Assembly: GCF_001468065.1 (NCBI RefSeq)
Contig: NZ_LNYZ01000013.1
Location: 365,118-429,117, forward strand
DNA: 64,000 nt
Direction of reading: 5' to 3'
Origin: Legionella steigerwaltii
GTDB taxonomy: Bacteria > Pseudomonadota > Gammaproteobacteria > Legionellales > Legionellaceae
Shown: in pieces, positions 17,376-27,718 of the stretch
Layout of the letters: the number at the start of each line of letters is the position of its first letter
How positions within the stretch are numbered: position 1 is the stretch's first letter
Translations under genes and position numbers: made by a program
Notes under the pieces: generated by a model
Databases searched by the model: none
Told to the model about the DNA's origin: nothing
What the model saw: only the letters and a program-made list of their open reading frames with translations

Positions 17376-18986
17376 TCATGGATAGTCTCTAAGGATCGTA
17401 TCCAAATAAGGAACAAATTCTTCCTGAGCATTTTCCATTTTCTTAGCACTAGTGAAAAACAGGATACGATACTGAAGCGTCTGTTTGACATGTTCCGTTT
17501 CTTGTTTACTTGACTTTAGAGTTTCTTCAATTTTGTTTAATTGAACGGTACAAGCAAGCACATTAATGTGATTTTTGTCTAAGCCTGCCTGTATCAATTT
17601 ATTTCGTGCATTTTGAATATAGTGTGATGCAGTGATTAATTTTTCCTGTCGCTCTTTACTATTATCTGACGCTAAAGCACCTAGATAATAAAGTAAACCG
17701 AAGTCATAATCGCTAAACGCATAACTAATCGTTCCTAATGGAGGATTGAACATAGGTAAACTTTGATAAAAATCTTCTTTCAATTTCAAAGCAAGTTGGA
17801 TCATCTTTAAAGATTCATCAAAATTTTGGTATCCACTTTGGATGAATAATTCAATTGCATATTCGCTAATTAAAGGAGCGACATCAAATTTATTATCTAC
17901 AGTGAGTAACTCACCTGCTGAGTTGAAATCGAGCCTTGGAACAAAATAAGAAATAGTTTCCTCTAGTTGTTTTAAAGCTTCTTTGGGCTTATTTTGAGAT
18001 TGAAGTAATCGATTGTTCACCTGAGCCAATCTTACGTATGCAGAATGAGTTTTATCTTTAATGGTCTCAACTTGTGATTTGAAATGTTCGATTTCATCTT
18101 TTGCTTGGGCAAAATTATCTGCAGCAAGTTGGAGAAGAATACCGTAAAAGTAATTACGCAATAAATCAGGTTGAATTTCTGTGGCAGAATGTTCGACATG
18201 TTTGGCATAAATGGCATATGCCCATTTTAGATTCGTTTCTGCTTCCTGTAATTGATTGTTCTTAATATAAAGTAGTGCCTGGCATTGATAAAGCAGGGCA
18301 ATATTAGTATGTTCTTCCTCAAAATACTTTTTCTTTTTTTTCAGAGATGAATTGAAGAGTTTTTCAGCATGTTCATGCTCTCCAAGAGCTGCGAACACGT
18401 CTGCTTCATCATGCTCCAGATATCCGAAGTCTATATTATCTTCTGGTAAATGTTTTAAGCGTAATTCCCGAGCTTCGGAAAAAAGTGCTAATGCTTTAAG
18501 GTAGGCCCCAATATTGTAGTATGCGTTTCCACAAGCATGAAGTACAAAAGCACGAGCCAAGTCAGTATCTTTATGGCCTTTCGCTTGTTTGTATATCTGA
18601 TTTGCCTTCTCAAAATGTGTGATTCCTAGAACAGTATTACCATTACGATAGGCACAGTCAGCCAAATGAGCATGGGTTAATGCAAGCGATTCAGGGGGAG
18701 AGCCAATTGTTTGTTTGGCGTTTAAAGCAATCTGAAAATACTCAAGAGCTTTGGGATAATCAGCCACTACATGTGTATAAAACACACCTAAGTTATGCGC
18801 TAACGTTCCTAACAGGATTATTGAAGATTCTTCTTCCTCAACTTGTAACAATTTGATGCACTCTTCCGCTGTATGTAACTTTTCTCTTAACGCACCCCAT
18901 TGTGCTTTTTTCGCATGCATTTCTGTGTAATCGCTGGGATATTCTTGGATTAGCTTCTCAATAATTACTTGTATTTCTGGTGTCAT
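17376..18986 (-). CDS. Tetratricopeptide-repeat protein
   Basis: The 536-residue protein consists largely of TPR units of the kinesin-light-chain spacing. Recognisable repeats are around residues 60-95 (LGVFY..YPKALEYFQIAL), 100-140 (LADCAYRNGNTVLGITHFEKA), 145-185 (GNAYYNIGAYLKALALFSEA), 190-225 and 230-265. The C-terminal 200 residues are helical with weaker repeats. There is no signal peptide or catalytic domain. TPR arrays bind peptides or proteins; in Legionella such lone cytosolic proteins are either chaperone-like or translocated, and the sequence does not decide. Confidence 0.75.
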   Translation of the reverse strand: MTPEIQVIIEKLIQEYPSDYTEMHAKKAQWGALREKLHTAEECIKLLQVEEEESSIILLGTLAHNLGVFYTHVVADYPKALEYFQIALNAKQTIGSPPESLALTHAHLADCAYRNGNTVLGITHFEKANQIYKQAKGHKDTDLARAFVLHACGNAYYNIGAYLKALALFSEARELRLKHLPEDNIDFGYLEHDEADVFAALGEHEHAEKLFNSSLKKKKKYFEEEHTNIALLYQCQALLYIKNNQLQEAETNLKWAYAIYAKHVEHSATEIQPDLLRNYFYGILLQLAADNFAQAKDEIEHFKSQVETIKDKTHSAYVRLAQVNNRLLQSQNKPKEALKQLEETISYFVPRLDFNSAGELLTVDNKFDVAPLISEYAIELFIQSGYQNFDESLKMIQLALKLKEDFYQSLPMFNPPLGTISYAFSDYDFGLLYYLGALASDNSKERQEKLITASHYIQNARNKLIQAGLDKNHINVLACTVQLNKIEETLKSSKQETEHVKQTLQYRILFFTSAKKMENAQEEFVPYLDTILRDYP

Positions 18987-19199
18987 GGTTAATTAACATC
19001 CCTATTTGCTGAAAAAATAGCATCATATCAGCCGGTTAAATTAAGTAAATAAATTTGATTCGGTGGTAAATAAAGACACTGAATTTAAAACACCTTTCTT
19101 ATCAGTTAAGGATTGCCTCAATAAAAGGTTTACGAATAATCAGGTTGATTAATACTTATTCTATAATTATCTTAGTTTCTTTTAAAATTATGGAATATC

Positions 19200-20519
19200 A
19201 TGCGTCTCAAATTTTTTGGCACGAAAGCTTTCGGGACTTCTGAAGAAAATAATCTAAAACGATTTTTTAATAAATTCCCAGAAAATGAATTTTGGCGGTT
19301 TTTTGTGGAGAGAACGCGCTACGACTTTAGACAGGAATTATATCGAAAATTGTATTCAAAATTAAACAATGTATCCGAAGAAGAAGCAAAAAAGGTCCCG
19401 GTTTCTCTAATTGAAGAGATGGTAAAAGATGTCACTGTAGGGCAAGTATACGAGCTTGCAAAACAATTGGATGACCAAGAATCTTTACATGGTCTCGACA
19501 ATTTATTGCATGCTCGCGATAGACAAGAAGAGCGCATTGTTGCACTTTTTAATAAACACCAAGGTTGGTTGGGATTTGAAGATAATGAACCAGGCTATTT
19601 ACTCAATGTTACCAAAGGGCTTTGCTTCGCTATAGAGCATCTATTATCGGGCAAACCCCTTACATTGGATTTTATTAAAGAGCTCCATAAAACGTGCACC
19701 CAGGGTGTGCAGAAAATGCTGAAACAAACTCCAGGTGAGTTTCGTAGTGGAGGAGCCTCATGGCAAATGAATAGTAAAGACGGTTGTGATTCACTAGAGG
19801 GATTAATCGAAACGATTGATTACCTAAAATCAGTCGAGGCAAAAATGGGGACCTCTGGCCTTGATATTACAATAGAAACTAAGGACGGTAAGGAATGCAT
19901 ATCAAAATTTCTTACTGAGGACACTCATTCCTTAGCCAGTAAAATATGGACCAACTTAAATAATGGTGCTGTCATTTATTATAATTCTCGAGAAAAAGAG
20001 GTTGACTCCAGTCAATTTCTACATGAAGTGTGTTCAGATCATATTCAACAATTAGAAAAAGCATTAGATAATGCTATAACAAAAGAAGAGAAGTTGACTG
20101 CTCTATTTACCTATTTAAAACACACCGTTTTACATCATCCCTTCCAAGATGGGGTTGGCCGTACGTATTCCATGGTTTTATTCCAATATTTATTAATGCG
20201 TGAAAATCTTTCGCCGGTTTTAATTCTTAATTCAAACGTGATTCCAGGTGTTTCCGTAAAAGAGCTTGTAAATGAGTATTTACGAGCAGAAAAAGAAATG
20301 GAGAAAATCCTAGATAATCCTCAATATATTGCAAGTGATGAAATGGTAACGCCCAATGTTGACACGACAACCCTCTTATCAAAATCAAATACCGAGGAAA
20401 GAGACACTTTTACAAGCGCTTTAACTCTATTTCAGAAAATAAAAGGAAGCTTTTTAGAGTGGGCCAAAATACAAGAAAATAAGGACTCCGAAGTCAAGCA
20501 AAGCCAAATTGAGATATAA
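19200..20519 (+). CDS. Fic-domain protein with variant active-site motif, effector candidate
   Basis: Residues 313-324 (HPFQDGVGRTYS) match the Fic signature HxFx(D/E)GNGRxxR, with the catalytic His313, the metal-binding Asp317 and Arg321. Asn is replaced by Val319 and the last Arg by Ser324. Fic enzymes usually transfer AMP or another nucleotide part to a hydroxyl of a target protein. The preceding helical region contains GEFRSGGASWQM, typical of the loop before the Fic helix bundle. The N-terminal 130 residues and C-terminal 70 are unassigned. There is no adjacent antitoxin. The gene stands alone with an AT-rich upstream region, which suggests an effector rather than a toxin-antitoxin pair. 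Confidence 0.78.
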   Translation: MRLKFFGTKAFGTSEENNLKRFFNKFPENEFWRFFVERTRYDFRQELYRKLYSKLNNVSEEEAKKVPVSLIEEMVKDVTVGQVYELAKQLDDQESLHGLDNLLHARDRQEERIVALFNKHQGWLGFEDNEPGYLLNVTKGLCFAIEHLLSGKPLTLDFIKELHKTCTQGVQKMLKQTPGEFRSGGASWQMNSKDGCDSLEGLIETIDYLKSVEAKMGTSGLDITIETKDGKECISKFLTEDTHSLASKIWTNLNNGAVIYYNSREKEVDSSQFLHEVCSDHIQQLEKALDNAITKEEKLTALFTYLKHTVLHHPFQDGVGRTYSMVLFQYLLMRENLSPVLILNSNVIPGVSVKELVNEYLRAEKEMEKILDNPQYIASDEMVTPNVDTTTLLSKSNTEERDTFTSALTLFQKIKGSFLEWAKIQENKDSEVKQSQIEI

Positions 20520-20754
20520 GTGGAGATTATTGCCCATACATTATCCATAGATTCAAGTTCATTTTTTCCCAAGCCTACATGCCGCGACGTTTTCCGGACA
20601 TCCAGAAATTCAGTACCAGACTGGATCCTGAGGACAATCGTAGGACGTAGCGTGCAGGTAAAACCGAGTTATGACTAAAACCAGCTCTTAGCTTGATGGT
20701 TATGGGCCTTGATCCAACAAGTCCGTTGATTAAATAAAAAATATCAAAAATATA

Positions 20755-22023
20755 CTATGACTTAGAACGTGTTCTTTCTGATTTTTTTGTGAATGGTTTT
20801 TTATTGGATTTACCGAATGTTGATGTTGTTTTCATTTTAGCGGAGAACTGTTTTTTAGGTTTTGAAGCGATATTGGTTTGGGGTACGTTGTGTTTGGGTT
20901 CAAAATCTTCTATTTCGATACGATCTAATTTGCGTTGAATCAGTTTTTCTATAGCTTGCAATTGATTTATCTCATCAGCACTTACTAATGAAACGGCAAA
21001 TCCTGTTGCGCCTGCGCGACCAGTTCGACCGATACGGTGAACATAATCTTCAGCAACCTGCGGTAAATCAAAATTAACCACACAAGGCAATTGATCAATA
21101 TCTATTCCTCGTGCAGCAATGTCTGTGGCCACTAATATATGTAATTCACCGGATTTAAACTCTTCTAAAACCTTAGTGCGTTGGGATTGCGATTTATTGC
21201 CATGGATGGCGGCAGCATGAATTTGTGCTTCGGCCAATTGTTTCACTAATTTATTTGCACCATGTTTGGTCTTTGAAAACACTAAAGTCTGGCCCCATTT
21301 ATTTTTATGAATCAGATGACTGAGCAAAGCTGCTTTTTGACTTTTATCAACCGGATGTATTGTTTGTTTGATTTTAACTACAGTAGTATTTCGAGGCGTA
21401 ACATCAATTTCTACAGGTTGGTTAAAAATGGTTTTTACAAGACTGCGAACCCCATCATTAAAGGTGGCTGAGAACAGCAAATTTTGTCGGTTTCTGGGTA
21501 ACCAATTAATGATTCGTTTCATATCATGAATGAATCCCATATCCAGCATTCTATCGGCCTCATCCAAAACAAGAGTATCAACTTGATCGAATTGTATGGC
21601 ACGTTGCTGATGCAAATCCAATAAACGTCCAGGTGTAGCAACTAATATCTCAACACCAGAGCGTAATCTCATCATTTGAGGATTAATTTTTACTCCGCCA
21701 AAGACTACTGTAGAACGCAGTGATAGATAGCGTCCATATTGAAGAATACTCTCATGTACTTGATTCGCTAATTCACGTGTTGGCGTGAGAATGAGGGCGT
21801 GTGTTCTGTTGCTTTTAGCTCGGGGTTTTGAGGCAAGTTTTTGCAAAATAGGTAATACAAAGCTTGCAGTTTTACCTGTTCCGGTTTGTGCTGAAGCAAG
21901 AACGTCTTTACCTGACACTATCTGCGGAATAGCTTGAGTTTGAATAGGGGAAGGTTCTTTATAGCCTAATTCGTTAATGGATTGAAGTAATGGCTCGATT
22001 AAACCTAATGACTTAAAACTCAT
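20755..22023 (-). CDS. rhlE: DEAD-box RNA helicase, RhlE-like
   Basis: The 422-residue enzyme unwinds RNA in ribosome assembly or decay. It contains the Q motif ([10 protein letters not shown]), Walker [17 protein letters not shown], the box [12 protein letters not shown], and the second RecA domain with [20 protein letters not shown] and [10 protein letters not shown]. The tail of about 50 residues is basic (Lys/Arg/Ser rich), as in RhlE proteins. The ATG at 22023 is selected by AAAGGAAAC upstream; the frame's longer start ten codons earlier has no ribosome binding site. Confidence 0.92.
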   Translation of the reverse strand: MSFKSLGLIEPLLQSINELGYKEPSPIQTQAIPQIVSGKDVLASAQTGTGKTASFVLPILQKLASKPRAKSNRTHALILTPTRELANQVHESILQYGRYLSLRSTVVFGGVKINPQMMRLRSGVEILVATPGRLLDLHQQRAIQFDQVDTLVLDEADRMLDMGFIHDMKRIINWLPRNRQNLLFSATFNDGVRSLVKTIFNQPVEIDVTPRNTTVVKIKQTIHPVDKSQKAALLSHLIHKNKWGQTLVFSKTKHGANKLVKQLAEAQIHAAAIHGNKSQSQRTKVLEEFKSGELHILVATDIAARGIDIDQLPCVVNFDLPQVAEDYVHRIGRTGRAGATGFAVSLVSADEINQLQAIEKLIQRKLDRIEIEDFEPKHNVPQTNIASKPKKQFSAKMKTTSTFGKSNKKPFTKKSERTRSKS

Positions 22024-22300
22024 GCTGTTTCCTTTATTTATTGGTAGGTGCAAAGGGGAAAATGATGTTGATTTTGTTGCCCAATGTGCTTGCTTTCAGG
22101 GCAATTATATCACGAATGTTAATGATTAGGTTAGAAATCATCGCAAATGAAACTCATTTAGGGTGTATCATAAGATGGAGTCGATTTATTACCTGAGTAA
22201 GTACCTTGGCAAGTGATGTACAATTATGGAACATCATGATAACATTCGCACTTATAAAATTATAACTGTTCCTGAATAGGGGACAAATAACAACAACTAA

Positions 22301-23056
22301 ATGTTCCCATCTGACCCCATAAATCCTTTTGATAGTTTGCCGAATGAAATACTGCAATATTTGCTCCGCTTTACCAATCATCAAGGCATGTTAGTATGCA
22401 AACGCTTTATGGAGGCTGATAGAGAAGCAACCAAAAATGAAGCGCAAGAGTCATTCAACGACTACCTAATAACACGAACGATAGACTTTGGCTCAGTAAG
22501 TCCTCTAAGAATAATACATTTTATAACTGTTTTTGCGCTTAATGAATTACCCAAAATATCTGATTCAGTCGAAAAAATGGCCAGTATCGGTATCTTATTA
22601 TTGCAATTGTATGAAGTGCTGTATTTCTATACCAACAACAATCAGCTTAAATTCACACTTCCACGCGAACCGGACGTACTAGCAAGTTCAGCATTGGCAG
22701 TTTCTTTTTTTATTACTTCTAATGATGAGAGTGATTCGCTAAGAACCTCTATTACAGAACAAGACATTGATAAGATCAAAGACGATGTAAGTGATATGCT
22801 GGCTTTTCTTACTGGCGCAAACTCAGAAAAAAAAATCAAAACAGATCATTTTAATGAAATTGTTACAGGAATGATGCACGATTTCAAAACAGGCATAAAG
22901 CACGCATTCGATAATCTATCGGACTGTAATTTACGTTTTTTTAGCTTTACCGCTCCTGAAAGTAAAGAGCGGATGATTTTACGCTTGATGAATCAATGTG
23001 CTTCTATACTTGAAAACCAGTTCCATACACCTCAGCCAAGTTGTATTCTATTTTAA
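22301..23056 (+). CDS. F-box protein, effector candidate
   Basis: Residues 8-45 (INPFDSLPNEILQYLLRF ... MLVCKRFMEADRE) fit an F-box well, including LPxEI, the following Leu pair and the conserved CKRF-like segment. The remaining 205 residues are helical with no recognised substrate-binding repeats. F-box effectors of Legionella dock on host Skp1/Cullin1 to direct ubiquitination. There is no signal peptide; a hydrophobic stretch near residues 65-80 is too weak for a membrane anchor. The Gly-poor, Asp/Glu-rich end (PQPSCILF) is short and hydrophobic. The gene is divergent from rhlE and stands alone. Confidence 0.72.
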   Translation: MFPSDPINPFDSLPNEILQYLLRFTNHQGMLVCKRFMEADREATKNEAQESFNDYLITRTIDFGSVSPLRIIHFITVFALNELPKISDSVEKMASIGILLLQLYEVLYFYTNNNQLKFTLPREPDVLASSALAVSFFITSNDESDSLRTSITEQDIDKIKDDVSDMLAFLTGANSEKKIKTDHFNEIVTGMMHDFKTGIKHAFDNLSDCNLRFFSFTAPESKERMILRLMNQCASILENQFHTPQPSCILF

Positions 23057-23110
23057 TCTTGTTTGATAGATGCAATCGGTGAATAACTCGTTCTGGCACT
23101 GTTCAGCTTC

Positions 23111-23128
23111 GTCGGGCCTTGGCCCGAC
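23111..23128. terminator. Hairpin downstream of hybrid kinase
   Basis: GTCGGGCC and GGCCCGAC form a perfect 8-bp stem with a two-base loop, seven bases beyond the kinase stop codon and between it and the convergent F-box gene. No T-run follows. An almost identical hairpin lies on the other side of the kinase gene at 25583-25600. Confidence 0.5.
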
Positions 23129-23134
23129 CTTGAA

Positions 23135-25531
23135 TTATCTCAAAAGCCATTGGTTAATCGCCTCTTTAGTTTCATCAATTACATCAACTAACTGTTTATA
23201 GAGTGGTTCAAGAAATTTGACATAGCCAGCTTTATGATATAGTTCGAGATATTGGCATGCATGGACTAATTTAAAAGCACCACAATAAACTAAACCACCC
23301 TTCATTTTATGGGCAAGTTTTTCGATTGTTTCCCATTCTCCTGCAGCATATGCCTTTTCCAGTGCTTTAAGAGTATTGGGTATTTCTTGTTCTATCATAA
23401 ACTTTAAAGTCTTATTGAATAAGACTGCATTATTACCCAAACTGGTAAGTGCGCTATGAGCATCAAATAATGGAAAAGCATCTAGTTTAAATAGTTCTTC
23501 TTCAGTATCTGACAAATCAAGACCAAGTTTTTTTGTTTTGTTTTTGGGGGTAGATCTTTTTGCTTGCATTGTCGTTGATTGAGTTGATGTCAGATAGCTT
23601 GATTTAATTTTTTCTAGAGTTTCTGAATTTAATGGCTTGGTAAAGGCGGCATTCATTCCTGCTTGAATGCACTTATTTTTTATTTTATGTTCATCATGAC
23701 CTGTTAGTCCAATAATCAGAACAGGTATTCTGTGATGCTCTTTTTCATACTTTCTTATTCTTCGCGTTAGCTCAATACCTGATAACCCTGGAAGTCCTAG
23801 ATCTGTAATAATTAAATCAAATGTTTCTGCTTTTACTAAATCCAGCGCACTTTCCCCATCACCAGCACTGCTATAGCGAAAACCTGCTTGGTTAACAATA
23901 TTTTCAAGGGAGAGCAACGCAATGTGGTTGTCTTCAATAAGCAATAACTTCGGTGCATTTGATGGGCGTTTATTTTTTGCTTCGGAACGAGTAATTTTTA
24001 ACTTTCTCTTGTTATTTGATAGCATTTGCTTAGGAATGCTGTCGCCAATTTTTATTAAAAGATCAAAATAGAACGTCGTCCCCACACCAGGCTCGCTCGT
24101 TAATAGGATTTTTCCACCTAATAAATTTGCATAAGATTGTGCGATGTGTAAACCCAGGCCGTGCCCCCTATATACCCCTTTACGTGAAGGGGTACCGCGA
24201 AAAAATTTATCGAATACTTTACCTTGAAGAGTGTAGGGAATACCTGCACCCGTGTCGCTGACACTAAAGTGAAGTAAAGCATGTGTTTTCATGCGCTTGA
24301 GGAGTTTTACCTCAATCGTAATTTGACCTGCCTGAGTAAATTTAATTGCGTTACCAAGTAAGTTTAATAAAATACGACGAAGTTTCAGGTGGTCACTTAC
24401 CAAATAAGGAGGAGTGTTCTCATCGATATGGGCTTTTAAATCAATTCCTTTTGTTATAGTAGAGGGGCGTACGAGTTGTAAGACTTCTTGAGTAACTTGA
24501 TTTAGTTCAAAAAGTTCTTCGTGTACTGCTGATTCATTTACATTTTCTGCTGAAACGGTATCCAATATTACGTTCAACATATTTAGAAGTTGTTTTCCGC
24601 TATCGCTTAACCATTGAGCGTATTGTTTTTGCTGCGGATCCTGGACTAGGTTCTCCAGCAATTGAGACATTCCTATAAGCCCTGTTAGGGGGGTTCTGAT
24701 GTCATGACTCATATTGGCCAGGAATTCAGTTTTTAAACGATTTTGTAGCTCGAGCTCTTTATTTTTGCTAAATAATTGTTCTTCAAGCTGTTTTTGTTCT
24801 GAAATATCACGTACTGCGGCTAATGCCAACAAACCTTCCTCGGTTTCCAATGGACTTAAACTAATCTCAACAGGAAATTCATGCCCCATTTTATGCTGCC
24901 CATATAACTCCAAGCCTGCGCCCATAGGTCTTACTCGTGGTTCAGAAAAATAATTAGTACGATGACCGATATGATTCTTATGAAACCGTTTAGGTATTAA
25001 ACATTCCACATATTGGCCGATTACTTCATTGGGTTTGTGCCCAAACAAATTTTCAGTACGATTATTAACCAAGACAATTTTCCCCTCATTATTAATAACA
25101 ACTAAACAGTCAGGGGTGGCTTCTAAAATGGATTTAAATTTTGCTTCGGCTTTTTTACGGATGGTGATGTCTCGTACGGCGGCGAGAGCAAAAGTGCCTT
25201 CATCTGTTTTAAGTGGACTTAAGCTTATTTCTACGGGAAACTCAGTGCCATTTTTTTTTATGCCAAATAATTCTAATTCTGTACCCATAGAACGTGTCTT
25301 GGGCATAACAAAATAATCATCACGATGATGTACGTGTTTTTTGCGATATCGCTCGGGCATTAATCGCTCTACATACTCACCCAATAACTCAGTACGCGCA
25401 TACCCAAATAAATGTTCAGTTTGGCCGTTAACTAAAACGATACGGCCTTTATTATCAATAATAACCAAAGCATCTGGCATTGATTCGATGATGCTGGAAA
25501 GATGAAGAAAATAAGATAGTTGATTGTTCAT
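23135..25531 (-). CDS. Soluble hybrid histidine kinase (PAS-PAS-HisKA-HATPase-REC-Hpt)
   Basis: The 798-residue protein carries a complete phosphorelay. Two PAS domains lie at about residues 10-125 and 130-250. They are close internal duplicates, both with the FPVEISLSPL and FAL/LALAAVRDI endings. The HisKA H-box MSHDIRTPL has His276, and the ATPase has NAIKFT and DTGAGIP. The receiver domain has the phosphoacceptor Asp577 (ITDLGLPG) and lysine in FTKPL, and the C-terminal Hpt has His741 (AHKMKGG). There is no transmembrane segment or signal peptide, so it senses a cytoplasmic cue. The Hpt output must act on an unlinked response regulator, because none lies nearby. Confidence 0.92.
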   Translation of the reverse strand: MNNQLSYFLHLSSIIESMPDALVIIDNKGRIVLVNGQTEHLFGYARTELLGEYVERLMPERYRKKHVHHRDDYFVMPKTRSMGTELELFGIKKNGTEFPVEISLSPLKTDEGTFALAAVRDITIRKKAEAKFKSILEATPDCLVVINNEGKIVLVNNRTENLFGHKPNEVIGQYVECLIPKRFHKNHIGHRTNYFSEPRVRPMGAGLELYGQHKMGHEFPVEISLSPLETEEGLLALAAVRDISEQKQLEEQLFSKNKELELQNRLKTEFLANMSHDIRTPLTGLIGMSQLLENLVQDPQQKQYAQWLSDSGKQLLNMLNVILDTVSAENVNESAVHEELFELNQVTQEVLQLVRPSTITKGIDLKAHIDENTPPYLVSDHLKLRRILLNLLGNAIKFTQAGQITIEVKLLKRMKTHALLHFSVSDTGAGIPYTLQGKVFDKFFRGTPSRKGVYRGHGLGLHIAQSYANLLGGKILLTSEPGVGTTFYFDLLIKIGDSIPKQMLSNNKRKLKITRSEAKNKRPSNAPKLLLIEDNHIALLSLENIVNQAGFRYSSAGDGESALDLVKAETFDLIITDLGLPGLSGIELTRRIRKYEKEHHRIPVLIIGLTGHDEHKIKNKCIQAGMNAAFTKPLNSETLEKIKSSYLTSTQSTTMQAKRSTPKNKTKKLGLDLSDTEEELFKLDAFPLFDAHSALTSLGNNAVLFNKTLKFMIEQEIPNTLKALEKAYAAGEWETIEKLAHKMKGGLVYCGAFKLVHACQYLELYHKAGYVKFLEPLYKQLVDVIDETKEAINQWLLR

Positions 25532-25582
25532 AGTTTCTCATTATCAGTTGAGCGGCTTTTTGCTTTTTGAGAACATTAAAAT

Positions 25583-25600
25583 GTCGGGCCAAAGCCCGAC
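25583..25600. terminator. Hairpin downstream of effector-like gene
   Basis: GTCGGGC and GCCCGAC pair in a 7-bp stem with a four-base loop. The hairpin is 25 bases beyond the stop codon of the gene at 25626-27500 and 50 bases upstream of the kinase start. It could end the upstream minus-strand transcript. The sequence repeats that at 23111-23128. Confidence 0.5.
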
Positions 25601-25625
25601 TTGCTTATCTCTGTTTTATTTCTTA

Positions 25626-27500
25626 CTACGTTTTTAATACAGAAAAATAGGAGCTATTTGCTGTATGATGTTCTGTAACATCTTCCAGATGATGCTCGCT
25701 TGTATGCTCAGCAATTTTCATCATTGCTTCATTTTGTACGGCTGCCATTTTTTTATGCGTTACTTTTTCAAAAGTGCCGATTTTTTCTGGATCTTGCTTA
25801 GCAAAAAAAAGTCCTTGCTGTTGTCCTTGTGCTAAGATTTTTGCAGCTTTTCTAATTTCTACAAAATCTTTAGCACCTTCGTCTATCCTCTCAGGTAATG
25901 AAGGCGATCTAGGGGTTCCTCCTAAACTCTCTGCTATAACCATTGCATCGAAAGGAGCACCAATTATGCTATTAAAATTCGTTTGATTTAATTTATTTGA
26001 ATTGGCCAAACATGTAGCTGCAGTGGCCAGGGTTTTGACGTACTTCAATTTTGGCATTAACTTATTAAGATTGGGTATATCTAAGAGGTTTGCTGCTTTC
26101 ATAGCTTCGAATAGTTTAATCAAAGAATCATCCGTGAGCTCAGCTTTACACACTTCAGTAATAATTGAATGAGAAGATTGTTTCACTATCCCTTTATAGG
26201 CATCAGGTTTACCATTTAAATTATGCAAGAGGAAATTTTTTTGTAAATACTCAAGAACTTGTGCTACCTTGTCCGCATTTTGGGGATATTTAACTATTCC
26301 ATCATAGGCTGCGCGACCTGCATGGTTTAAACGGTTTAACTGAATCAATGCCTGAGCTAATTCAACAGCATGTTCAGGATGTGAACGAATAATACGGCGT
26401 GTTTGCTTATTGAAACACTGTTCCTTTCTGAGTTCTACTATCGCTGCAGCAACTCTATCAGGGTATTTAGAGGCAAAAGCTAAATCCATATCCTCTTTTA
26501 AGTGTTCATCATTTAAAAGCCCCACTGCTTTGACTAAAGCAATACTTTCATTAGATCGGGCAAATAGTGTTTCTAATACAAATGGAAGTAATTCAGGTTT
26601 GAATTTTATTTCCATCAACATACTTGTAGCACTTTCTAAATCAACTCCATTTCTATCGGCACTTAAAATGTATTTCAAGTAGGGCTCTAGTTCCCAGCCA
26701 GCTTTTTTGAAATTTTTGATAATCTCTTCTGCTCGAGAGCATTTATCGAGTATGTTATCGACGGCAAATAACCGATTCAAGCTCTCTTGTGTATCAGGAA
26801 GAAGCTCCAAAACTTTATAAAAATAATAGGGATTTTGCAATTTCAGGATCGCAATAATATTATCTCGATTGAGTAATTGCGAGTTAGTCCTTTCCAACAC
26901 GTCTAATGTCTTTTTTATAGAAACAAGTTGTTTTGCTTCACTTAATAACAGAACAACATCATCTGTATTAATTCCGTAACGGTTAAGAAAATTTATTAAT
27001 TCAAAATAAAGGCCAGCATTCTCAGAGAGCGCAAATTTCTCAAAACAGTTGAACATCTCTATTAATCGTTCCTGATCTGACATCATTTCTGCAGCATGAA
27101 ACATGATAGTCATAGTCGAAGGCGAAAGTTTACTGCCAATAGAAATCAGTAATGGTGTTAATAGATTGGCTTGCTTATGATTTTTCTCAATAAATACAAT
27201 ATTTTCTGCAGACAGTTGTTTGTATTTTTTTAAGCTTTCTAATGTCTCATAACCACCTAGACCCTGAACAAGGTCTCTAAAAATATGACTACTCAATGCC
27301 TCTCCATCCCTATCATTTTTACCTAGAAGAATGGCTGCTAATTCTAGAAGCAAAGGGGGGGATAAAGTATTGACACCTTGAAGTTTGTTATTACAGAATT
27401 CGCGCAACTCTTTAATATGTGGCTCATCTTTGAGTATTCTAAAGTGTCCTTTGTTTTGATCATAGTAGTTAATTTGGTTTTTTATGGTTTCTGCTTTCAT
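25626..27500 (-). CDS. Helical-repeat protein, effector candidate
   Basis: The 624-residue protein is almost entirely helical, with regularly spaced Leu/Ile and many short units of about 35-40 residues (for example VLELLPDTQESLNRLF and LVKAVGLLNDEHLKEDMD), suggesting an alpha-solenoid. The tail is rich in His/Glu/Ser (EHTSEHHLEDVTEHHTANSS), which fits a flexible Dot/Icm-type C-terminal signal. It has no signal peptide, membrane segment or catalytic motif that I recognise. AAGGAATTGAG precedes the ATG. Function unknown. Confidence 0.65.
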   Translation of the reverse strand: MKAETIKNQINYYDQNKGHFRILKDEPHIKELREFCNNKLQGVNTLSPPLLLELAAILLGKNDRDGEALSSHIFRDLVQGLGGYETLESLKKYKQLSAENIVFIEKNHKQANLLTPLLISIGSKLSPSTMTIMFHAAEMMSDQERLIEMFNCFEKFALSENAGLYFELINFLNRYGINTDDVVLLLSEAKQLVSIKKTLDVLERTNSQLLNRDNIIAILKLQNPYYFYKVLELLPDTQESLNRLFAVDNILDKCSRAEEIIKNFKKAGWELEPYLKYILSADRNGVDLESATSMLMEIKFKPELLPFVLETLFARSNESIALVKAVGLLNDEHLKEDMDLAFASKYPDRVAAAIVELRKEQCFNKQTRRIIRSHPEHAVELAQALIQLNRLNHAGRAAYDGIVKYPQNADKVAQVLEYLQKNFLLHNLNGKPDAYKGIVKQSSHSIITEVCKAELTDDSLIKLFEAMKAANLLDIPNLNKLMPKLKYVKTLATAATCLANSNKLNQTNFNSIIGAPFDAMVIAESLGGTPRSPSLPERIDEGAKDFVEIRKAAKILAQGQQQGLFFAKQDPEKIGTFEKVTHKKMAAVQNEAMMKIAEHTSEHHLEDVTEHHTANSSYFSVLKT

Positions 27501-27718
27501 CTCAATTCCTTTTGTTGTTCACTCCTGTTACACCTAAAATAATAATACTGTAGCAACAAACAAATAAATAGAAAAAAAAGATAAGGAAATTTTGTGAGCT
27601 TGAATTTGCTGCAAGCAACCTAGTCTATGTGGATATAGTTATCAGATTAAGAAAGATATGTGGTAATTTTCCCCTTATCCTAACCCTAAGAGGATCGGGT
27701 AGGGTGAGGGGGAGGTTT

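Noticed and set aside
19137-19167. Possible PmrA box upstream of the Fic gene
   Set aside because: Only one half (ATTAATACT) is recognisable; the partner half does not match.
20520-20754. GC-richer region between the Fic gene and rhlE
   Set aside because: No gene, clear hairpin or tRNA was found; partial complementarity is weak.
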